49,042 nt of DNA, taken from contig JARLHE010000036.1 in the NCBI GenBank assembly GCA_031292385.1, positions 1-49,042 on the forward strand, in the 5' to 3' direction. Shown in pieces: positions 43,210 through 49,042 of the stretch (within the stretch, counting starts at the first letter, position 1; each line of letters opens with the position of its first letter). Both the position numbers and the translations under genes were made by a program. The notes beneath the pieces were generated by a model that saw nothing but the letters and a program-made list of their open reading frames with translations, did no database searches and was not told the origin of the DNA. The DNA comes from Oligoflexia bacterium. GTDB lineage: Bacteria; Bdellovibrionota; UBA1018.

Positions 43210-44153
43210 CCACCGCCTTCATGTTTCCCGGCCTGAACGGCTTGCTTCGGCGCTCCGATCGCAATCAATACCTGCAAGTTCCCGAGGTCCAAGCCCGCTT
43301 TCGGGAGGCCGAACTGCTTCTCGAAGGAAAGTTCGGAATGAACCTATCCTTCGACCGCATTCTTTCGGGAACGACGGAGGAAATTTACGCCGTCAAAAAC
43401 GTGAGCATCGCGGCCGTGATCATTTGCGCGATCCAGGTCGGCGTCGCCGATCGCCTTATGGCCTCGGAAGGCGAGCCTTCCTGGCTGATCGGCTGCTCAC
43501 TGGGCGATCTGGCGCGCTCGGTTTGCGCCGGCGCCTACCGCTTCGAGGATGCGATCGTCAATCATATCCGATATACGCGCGGAATCGACGGAATCGAAAA
43601 AATCGGCGCCAATATCGGGGTCGCGACCCCGAGTCAGGCGGGCTTCAGCGATGAAGATTACCGGTGGTTTGACGAAGTCCAAGTCGACGTCTCCCGACTG
43701 ACCCCACGTTTCCTCAACATCGGCGGCCGGACCGCCGACCTGAAAAAAGTCGAGGCGCGCGCCCGTGAGCGGGGCTGGCGCACCATGCCGATCCTGAATT
43801 ATCCCGCGCATTCCCGCTACATTTTGCCCTATGTCGAGAAAATCCAAGCGGAGTTCGACGAGGTGCAAGTCCAAACTCCACGCCTCCCGACCTTTTCAAG
43901 CTTCTCGGCCCGGCCGATTTCAGATCCCGACGAGATCCGGCGCGAATTCCTGCTCAGCATCACCCAGACGATTCACTGGGATCGCGCGATTCGCTCGTTG
44001 GTCGAAAATCACGGCGTCACCCGCTTCGTGAACGTCGGCCCCTGCCGAAGCCTCTCTAAAATGATGAAAGACATCGGCGTAAATGCCGTAACCGTTGAAG
44101 CCTACGAGCTCATTCAATGTCGGGAGGAAGTCGCTCCCCCCATGCCTCACTGA
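43206..44153 (+). CDS. FabD-like acyltransferase
   Basis: A stand-alone malonyl-CoA:ACP transacylase-like protein, 315 residues. Alignable motifs: FPGLNGLL for the N-terminal F-P-G-Q-G, GCSLGD with nucleophile S98, TRG with R125 (the arginine that in FabD, R117, binds the malonyl carboxylate), PAHSRY with H202, and NVGPCRSLSKMMKDI for the terminal E-I-G-P motif. Spacing 98-125-202 is close to the 92-117-201 of E. coli FabD. The usual histidine of G-H-S is cysteine. It is not among fatty acid genes, so it is probably not the housekeeping fabD. Start overlaps the diiron gene (ATGA); the end overlaps the convergent beta-helix gene by seven bases. Confidence 0.82.
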   Translation: MTTAFMFPGLNGLLRRSDRNQYLQVPEVQARFREAELLLEGKFGMNLSFDRILSGTTEEIYAVKNVSIAAVIICAIQVGVADRLMASEGEPSWLIGCSLGDLARSVCAGAYRFEDAIVNHIRYTRGIDGIEKIGANIGVATPSQAGFSDEDYRWFDEVQVDVSRLTPRFLNIGGRTADLKKVEARARERGWRTMPILNYPAHSRYILPYVEKIQAEFDEVQVQTPRLPTFSSFSARPISDPDEIRREFLLSITQTIHWDRAIRSLVENHGVTRFVNVGPCRSLSKMMKDIGVNAVTVEAYELIQCREEVAPPMPH

Positions 44154-47100
44154 ACGCTGTTCGATCCCTGGTTAACCACATTGAAGGAATTCGACGGCAG
44201 GCCGGAGATGCCGACGCCGGTACCTGTGTAACTGTTATCAAAAACGCTATAGCCACTGGTGCCTTGACTGAGGTCAATGGCCGCATTGAAGCCGCCCAGG
44301 CGATTCCCCGTGATCGCCAGCGACGATGCCGAGGCCGCGGCGTAGATTCCGAAGGAACCCTGGCCATTGCCTGGCCCCCCGATATCGCTATCCAAGATCT
44401 TGCCTGCCACAGCAGCGAGCAGGTATATGCCGGTCGTCCCGCTGTTCGGATTGTTATGCACGTACTGGAGGTTATTCGAGTACATGAAACCTGTCAGCGG
44501 AGATTGAATCACGATTCCGAAGCTAGCCGTATCGATCTGGCTATTGGCGATCGTCAATCCGGACGCGCCGGCCCCGTTCACGTACACGGCCGTGTCCGAG
44601 TTCGTGAACTCGGAGTTGATGACCGAGACATTATTCACGTACGAGCCGTATTGAATATCGATGTTGCCATTTTGGAAAATGCTGTTGAGGAACTGGATCT
44701 GCGAGATCGGAGCGGCGGAGCTACCCTGCAGGGTGACGCCATTCCCGATTGACGAGTTCGGCGGAAATACCGCCAGCCCCGTAAAATCCAAGTTGGAAAC
44801 CCCGATCACTTGAACCGCCGTGGACCAGCCGCCGTTCGTGATCTGCTGAGCCAGCACCGAGATGTCGTTAAGAACGCTCGGCGCGCCTTCCATGTTGCCG
44901 ACCCCATTCAGGGTGATACCGGTGCCCGAATTGGCGGCAAGCTGAATGACGGACAGGCCTGTCAGATTCAGGGAATCACTCACTCGCGTCGAGTAATTGA
45001 AGACCAACCCGTTCGTGCCGTTGAATTCGAGTTTGGTCGTGCCTTGGCCTTGACCATAGATCGAGAGCGAACGACTCACATCGCTCGGAAAGCTGAACGT
45101 CTTGGCCGAGCTGAACAAGTAGACGCCGGCACCGAACTCGATCGAGCAATTGATCGGGCAGGTGGCGAGCATGGTATTGAGGCAGCTATCATTGAGAGTC
45201 TTGCCATCCCCCACGCAACCGTAGCTGCTGGCCAGCATGACGTTAGACGGGAGATAAACCGATCCTGGAACCGTTATGACGTCGATCGGCACCGCGGAGC
45301 TGGCAGCGAGGACTCCGTTTTGGCAGACTTGGCCCTGGCTTTCGCACTGGGGCAGGGCCACGGAGCTGGGCGCGGCAGTTAAGTTACCGCTCCCGCCCAA
45401 ATTAATAATCGAAGCGCCGTCACCCGAGAAAATATTGTTGTAGACCGTATAACCCGCCGAACCCGAGCCCAAGAGCACACCCGTATTGAATCCCGAGATG
45501 TTATTGCCAGTCACCGTCACCTGCAGCGCCTGCACCGAAGGCGCAGCGTTGATCCCGACCGCACCCGCACCATTACCCGGGCCCACGATGTCGCTATCGT
45601 CGATCGTCCCGCTGATCGGCGCCAACAGCTTGATCGCGGACGCCCCGTCTAAGACGTACTGAACGTTGTTCGAGTAGAAGAACTGCGTGAAGATCTTCTG
45701 GAATACGATGCCGTCGCTGAGCGTGCTGAGCCGGCTATTGGAAACGGACAACTGAGCCCCGGACGCGGTGACCTCGATCGCGGTGTTGACGTTCTGGAAC
45801 GCGGTGTTTTCAATCTCCACGCCCTGAATATAATTACCGTAGACGAGCCCGATGTTGCCGCCCTCAAAGAAGCTATTGGCGATCTGATACTGGATCCCGT
45901 AAATATTGCCGGTCAGATCTCCCGTCAGCGAGATCCCCGTGCCCACCGTGGAGTTGCGCGCTTCGAAGATAAAGCCATTGAAGTTCACGAAGGAAACACC
46001 CGATAGCGACACCCCGGTCGCCCACCCTCCCCCCGTAGCCTGCTGAGCGGACAGATGAACGTTGTCAAAAGTGGAGGGGTCCCGCTGAAGAGCGCCTGTG
46101 CCGTTCAGCGCGATGCCGGTACCGACGCCGCTGCCGGCCTGCGAAATGGACAAATTCGAGAAATGCGCAGAATCGCTCGCGTTGGCCGCGAAATTGATAT
46201 TGAAACCGCTGCTTCCGTTGAAAATCAGGTTCGTCGCCTCGATCCCCTGCCCGCTGATGGACAGCGAACGATCCACGTCATTCAGAAAGCTGTAGGTCTT
46301 CCCCGAACTGAACAGGAAATTGCCGCTGCCGAACTGGATCGAGCACTGGGCCGGGCAGGACGCGAGCGCCTGGCTCAAGCAGGTATCGTTGCTTGTTACG
46401 CCATCACCGACCATGCAAGCCAGCGCTTTGCCGTTCACCAGCGTCTGATTGAATGCGGGCGCGTAGCCGGCCTTGGCCTCGGCCAATTGAAAGTAGTAAC
46501 CGCCTTGATTGTCCTCACCCAGGGTTGTCGCCACGATTTGGATGCCGTTGGCATTGTAAGTCGCAGGCAAGGGCAGGATGATCCAGTTCCCGTTCGCGGG
46601 AACCGGGTAATTGGTGTAAGTCGCGGCGGGAACCCACGCGGAGCCATTGGAGTAATAGACCGTGAAGTTGACGGGAAAACTCAAAGCGACGCTGCCATTG
46701 TAACGCGGGAAGAGCTTCACGTAATTGGTCGGCTGCATGCCCTGAGACCACCAAAAGGCGAACCACTCCTCGGAGGACGCCGTCGAATGGAAGCTACTGC
46801 TCCAATCAGTGCCGAGATTATTGTCGTAAAGGTTCGTCACGGGCCAGCCGGATATCGCGCTCGATGCGGCGGCGGAATTCGTCGTGAGATCTTTTTGCGC
46901 GTAAGCCGAAGCGGGCTCGCAGGACAGAGCGACGGAACCGGTTTTCGACACGCCGGGGTCGGGATCCCCTCCGCAATTGGCAGGATCGAAAGTGATCGTG
47001 CAGGAAGAGGCGCCGTTACACGCGCCGCTCACGTAGGACACGCAGGACTCGGTTTTGCTTCCATATCCGTACGTGACGCTCGAAACCGACATAACCCCCG

Positions 47101-47299
47101 ACGAGCAACTCATCTTGAGCGGGATAGAATCTATTTTAGCCTGGCTATAGGTGCAACTGCTTCCGACCGGACAGGCCTTGCCGTAGGCCACGCTCGTGAC
47201 CGCCTGCGCCTTTTCGCACCATGCCGCACTGAAAGTGCCCCAGATCGCAACCGCCAACACAAAGGGAAGCCCGCCCCGGTTTGCATGGAATTTTTGCAT
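44147..47299 (-). CDS. Large exported SUEL-lectin / discoidin / tandem beta-helix protein
   Basis: About 1050 residues. The ATG at 47299 is chosen over 47335 because GAGGAAA precedes it and it starts at the signal peptide (MQKFHANRGGLPFVLAVAIW). Order of domains: an L-rhamnose/galactoside-binding SUEL-like lectin (about 35-130; cysteine pattern with GDPDPGVSKTG), an F5/8 type C (discoidin) domain (about 135-285; NLYDNNLGTDWSS, TNYVKLFPRYNG), then two homologous right-handed beta-helix units (about 290-640 and 690-1045). Each unit opens with C-x-GDG-T-x-x-D-x-C, CSI(Q/E)FG and RSLSI-x-GQG, and resembles pectate-lyase/tailspike helices. Two carbohydrate-binding modules suggest attachment to glycans, polysaccharide cleavage or adhesion. 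Catalytic residues are not identified. Confidence 0.82.
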   Translation of the reverse strand: MQKFHANRGGLPFVLAVAIWGTFSAAWCEKAQAVTSVAYGKACPVGSSCTYSQAKIDSIPLKMSCSSGVMSVSSVTYGYGSKTESCVSYVSGACNGASSCTITFDPANCGGDPDPGVSKTGSVALSCEPASAYAQKDLTTNSAAASSAISGWPVTNLYDNNLGTDWSSSFHSTASSEEWFAFWWSQGMQPTNYVKLFPRYNGSVALSFPVNFTVYYSNGSAWVPAATYTNYPVPANGNWIILPLPATYNANGIQIVATTLGEDNQGGYYFQLAEAKAGYAPAFNQTLVNGKALACMVGDGVTSNDTCLSQALASCPAQCSIQFGSGNFLFSSGKTYSFLNDVDRSLSISGQGIEATNLIFNGSSGFNINFAANASDSAHFSNLSISQAGSGVGTGIALNGTGALQRDPSTFDNVHLSAQQATGGGWATGVSLSGVSFVNFNGFIFEARNSTVGTGISLTGDLTGNIYGIQYQIANSFFEGGNIGLVYGNYIQGVEIENTAFQNVNTAIEVTASGAQLSVSNSRLSTLSDGIVFQKIFTQFFYSNNVQYVLDGASAIKLLAPISGTIDDSDIVGPGNGAGAVGINAAPSVQALQVTVTGNNISGFNTGVLLGSGSAGYTVYNNIFSGDGASIINLGGSGNLTAAPSSVALPQCESQGQVCQNGVLAASSAVPIDVITVPGSVYLPSNVMLASSYGCVGDGKTLNDSCLNTMLATCPINCSIEFGAGVYLFSSAKTFSFPSDVSRSLSIYGQGQGTTKLEFNGTNGLVFNYSTRVSDSLNLTGLSVIQLAANSGTGITLNGVGNMEGAPSVLNDISVLAQQITNGGWSTAVQVIGVSNLDFTGLAVFPPNSSIGNGVTLQGSSAAPISQIQFLNSIFQNGNIDIQYGSYVNNVSVINSEFTNSDTAVYVNGAGASGLTIANSQIDTASFGIVIQSPLTGFMYSNNLQYVHNNPNSGTTGIYLLAAVAGKILDSDIGGPGNGQGSFGIYAAASASSLAITGNRLGGFNAAIDLSQGTSGYSVFDNSYTGTGVGISGLPSNSFNVVNQGSNSVQ

Positions 47300-47426
47300 A
47301 ATTTCCTCGACGTGAAGCCCCAGAAAGTCCGTCAAAGAATTCTAGAAAAAAAACCATCACAACGCAATGCGTCATATTGGACATACGCGAACGGCCGCCG
47401 CTGCCGTGATTCATCTGAAATAAAAA

Positions 47427-47456
47427 CGGGGAGCGCAACCCAAGTTACGCTCCCCG
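47427..47456 (-). terminator. Intrinsic terminator of the lipoprotein gene
   Basis: Stem CGGGGAGCG (47427-47435) with CGCTCCCCG (47448-47456) lies 27 bp after the stop of the minus-strand lipoprotein gene. Read on the minus strand it is followed by TTTTTATTT. It insulates the beta-helix gene from the lipoprotein gene. Confidence 0.8.
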
Positions 47457-47482
47457 CGGATTCATTTCTTTGGTCAGACGGT

Positions 47483-48334
47483 TTACTTGTATTGAAGCAC
47501 GGGGTGCTTTTCCTCGCCGTTTTTCCAAAGATTGTAGAGAAACAATTGCTCCTCTTCAGGCGAGCCGTTGCCAGGTCTCGCGGCGCTCGATGTCTTAGCC
47601 GTTCCTCCGAGCGCTTGCGCGCTCTTCTCGATTCTCGCCGCTGCCGCCCCGCCCCTCATGGCCAGAGCGTTGATCGCGCTCGAAAGATCGACAAAAACCC
47701 CGACGCCGGTTTGATCGACCGTGTTCGGGGCGCCGGCGAAGTAACCGATGTAAGTGGTGATATTGCTCGACTTCACGGCGTCAAAGACATCCAGGCCCGG
47801 AGTATAGCTACCCGGACCGGTGAGCCCCGCAAACGGTATTGCCGCACCGATCAAATAAGCTCCTCCCCCAATAGCGGCGTAAACCTTACCTCCGGAGGAT
47901 CCCACTGGGGCCGCGTAAACTGTCGTCGCGGGCGACGAGAATAAGATCGGAAACGGGGTGCCGTTCGGAAGCGTGGTCGATGCGGATTCGATATGAATAA
48001 TCGTGCTCAAATCCAATGTGAGATTTAACTCACCGCCGTTCAAGCAAGTGGACGTCGAACAAACCGTCGGCGTGATATTGATGACGCCGTATTGAATCGA
48101 TGGATTTTTCGGGTCCACCACCGGGATATTCAATTCAGCGAGACCGTAGGAGCTGGTGTCGAGACCGGTCACGATGGTCGCGATAAGATCACCGGTACTG
48201 CTAGTCGAAATGCTGGCGGAAACGGAATTCAGCATCCCAGTCGTTGAATTGTTGTTGCAGCCGCTAAAGGCGAGAGCGCCCGCCGATATTATTGCCGCGC
48301 CAGAAAAACGGGCCAAATTGACATGTTTTTTCAT
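47483..48334 (-). CDS. Lipoprotein, unknown
   Basis: The ATG at 48334 is chosen because GGAGAA lies eight bases before it and it begins the signal peptide MKKHVNLARFSGAAIISAG, ending in the lipobox FSGC (about residue 25). A longer frame to 48451 adds a non-typical leader. The 283-residue protein is Ser/Thr/Gly-rich with two cysteines close together (PTVCSTSTCLNGG), beta-type segments and a charged C-terminus (EEEQLFLYNLWKNGEEKHP). No family recognised. It is divergent from the Tat-exported gene at 48511. Confidence 0.7.
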   Translation of the reverse strand: MKKHVNLARFSGAAIISAGALAFSGCNNNSTTGMLNSVSASISTSSTGDLIATIVTGLDTSSYGLAELNIPVVDPKNPSIQYGVINITPTVCSTSTCLNGGELNLTLDLSTIIHIESASTTLPNGTPFPILFSSPATTVYAAPVGSSGGKVYAAIGGGAYLIGAAIPFAGLTGPGSYTPGLDVFDAVKSSNITTYIGYFAGAPNTVDQTGVGVFVDLSSAINALAMRGGAAAARIEKSAQALGGTAKTSSAARPGNGSPEEEQLFLYNLWKNGEEKHPVLQYK

Positions 48335-48510
48335 TAAATAGTTCTCCGAACAGTGGTTCTTGTTGTGTTGTGGCTGCACTATCGAGCGCTGATTGGTTGC
48401 AACAATTGAGCGGCCGACTCGAGGGCCTGCGTCCTGCTCGAATCGTGCCAATCAGCACGAACTCAGATCTCGGTTGCAATGCGCGATGCTGCTCAATAGT
48501 ATTTATAGTC

Positions 48511-49042
48511 ATGACTCAACCTCGCAGCCCGGACCGACGTTTCTTTACCAGAACGCTGATTCAAGCTTCGCTTGCGATACTCCCTCTCTCAAAGCTCGCT
48601 CGCGCGGCGGGGTTTTACAATTTGGGGGCATTCTGGCAAAAGAAAAAAACCACGGTCGTTTTCCTTACCACCTCTTCGACCAGCCCCTGGACTGTCCCGA
48701 CTGGTTGCACCTCGATCCAGGTCGAATGCGCGGGGTCGGGCGGCACGGGCTCAGCAGGCACGACCTCGAGCGGGGGCGCGGGGGGCGGGGGCGGTGCGTA
48801 CGCTCGATTGAGCGCGCTAGCGGTTACACCGGGCAATACGATCCCGTTTCAAGTCGGCACCGCCGGAGGAACGGCGACAACTTGGCTCAAATCAACAAGC
48901 ACAGTCGTGGCTGATTACGGGGTGAACGCGAGCGGCACGACGGCTGGCACCGGAGGTTCTTCGGCAAACTGCGTCGGCACTACGGTTTATTCAGGTGGCA
49001 GCGGAGGAGCGCCAGGCACCGGAAAGGCTGGCGGCGGCGGCG
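48511..49042 (+). CDS. Tat-exported glycine-rich protein (3' end outside window)
   Basis: The frame is open from the ATG at 48511 to the end of the window with no stop. The start (SPDRRFFTRTLIQASLAILP) carries the twin-arginine motif R-R-F-F-T-R followed by a hydrophobic stretch and LARA, so export by Tat is likely. After about residue 55 the sequence is Ser/Thr/Gly-rich, with W-T-V-P-T-G-C-T-S-I-Q-V-E-C-A-G-S-G-G resembling the start of glycine-rich domains found in large surface and tail-fibre proteins. It ends at the window edge in a run of glycines. The function is unknown. No clear ribosome site precedes the ATG; a T/A-rich segment (TATTTATAG) is immediately upstream. Confidence 0.72.
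   Translation, partial: MTQPRSPDRRFFTRTLIQASLAILPLSKLARAAGFYNLGAFWQKKKTTVVFLTTSSTSPWTVPTGCTSIQVECAGSGGTGSAGTTSSGGAGGGGGAYARLSALAVTPGNTIPFQVGTAGGTATTWLKSTSTVVADYGVNASGTTAGTGGSSANCVGTTVYSGGSGGAPGTGKAGGGG

Noticed and set aside
44117..45382. Plus-strand frames of about 190-210 codons over the beta-helix gene
   Set aside because: Antisense shadows caused by the codon bias of the minus-strand gene; no start signals.
46055..47944. Long plus-strand open frame of 629 codons
   Set aside because: It is antisense to the beta-helix and lipoprotein genes, its translation is Arg/Ala-rich without recognisable domains, and the minus-strand genes have signal peptides, ribosome sites and domains.
48393..48914. 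Plus-strand 173-codon frame at the right end
   Set aside because: It overlaps, in another frame, the Tat-signal gene starting at 48511, whose translation is far more protein-like.

Overview
The window is about 49 kb of gene-dense, moderately GC-rich DNA from a Gram-negative bacterium. This follows from the lipoprotein signal peptides with lipoboxes, a BamB-like outer-membrane assembly lipoprotein, beta-barrel proteins ending in an aromatic residue, and a Tat-type signal peptide. The large share of exported proteins of unknown function (Lnb_N/DUF4105, DUF3015, sedolisin, PLD, beta-helix) fits Bdellovibrionota/Oligoflexia or a related deltaproteobacterial-type lineage. That placement is an inference and has not been tested with a marker tree.

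Layout. 1-13.1 kb is a conserved housekeeping block. It starts with nnr (cut by the window edge) and tsaE, followed by a tRNA-sulfur operon: an Rrf2 regulator without cysteines, a class V cysteine desulfurase, mnmA and mtaB. A strong promoter then drives rnc-era-der, and YfgM-like and BamB-like genes follow. A perfect 13-bp hairpin terminator closes the block. 13.2-22.1 kb is dominated by exported proteins: a secreted two-HKD phospholipase-D-like protein with a G10 tract just before its start codon, a DUF4105 - DUF3015 - alpha/beta-hydrolase set, several small exported unknowns, a lipoprotein with an HExxH motif and a SEC-C protein. 22.2-24.5 kb holds a PMT-family (GT39) mannosyltransferase and a Xer-like recombinase that lacks most of its catalytic residues. 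24.5-29.1 kb is a complete branched-chain amino-acid ABC operon. 29.1-30.1 kb has tRNA-Leu(GAG), a decayed tRNA-Leu copy and a poorly coding stretch. 30.1-37.1 kb holds more exported proteins (choice-of-anchor P-like, thioredoxin-TPR, sedolisin, tandem papain-like domains) and map. 37.08-37.35 kb is a compact, intricately nested inverted-repeat element whose left end supplies the map stop codon. 37.3-40.8 kb encodes a FUSC transporter and an MFS efflux pump. 42.0-44.2 kb is a two-gene operon of a tandem diiron ferritin-like protein and a stand-alone FabD-like acyltransferase. 44.1-49.0 kb holds a giant lectin/discoidin/beta-helix protein, a lipoprotein and the start of a Tat-exported glycine-rich protein.

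How the genes work together. In the first block the desulfurase can feed sulfur to MnmA and possibly to Fe-S proteins such as MtaB, under an Rrf2 regulator. Rnc, Era and Der act in RNA processing and ribosome assembly, and the YfgM- and BamB-like proteins act in envelope biogenesis. The accessory regions encode the cell's secreted and surface repertoire.

The best candidates for something undescribed are the double-diiron protein/FabD-like gene pair (41998-44153), which has no ketosynthase or carrier protein nearby, and the nested palindromic element (37079-37347). The apparently dead recombinase, the papain-like tandem with one inactivated copy, and the homopolymer tract at the PLD start also deserve a second look.
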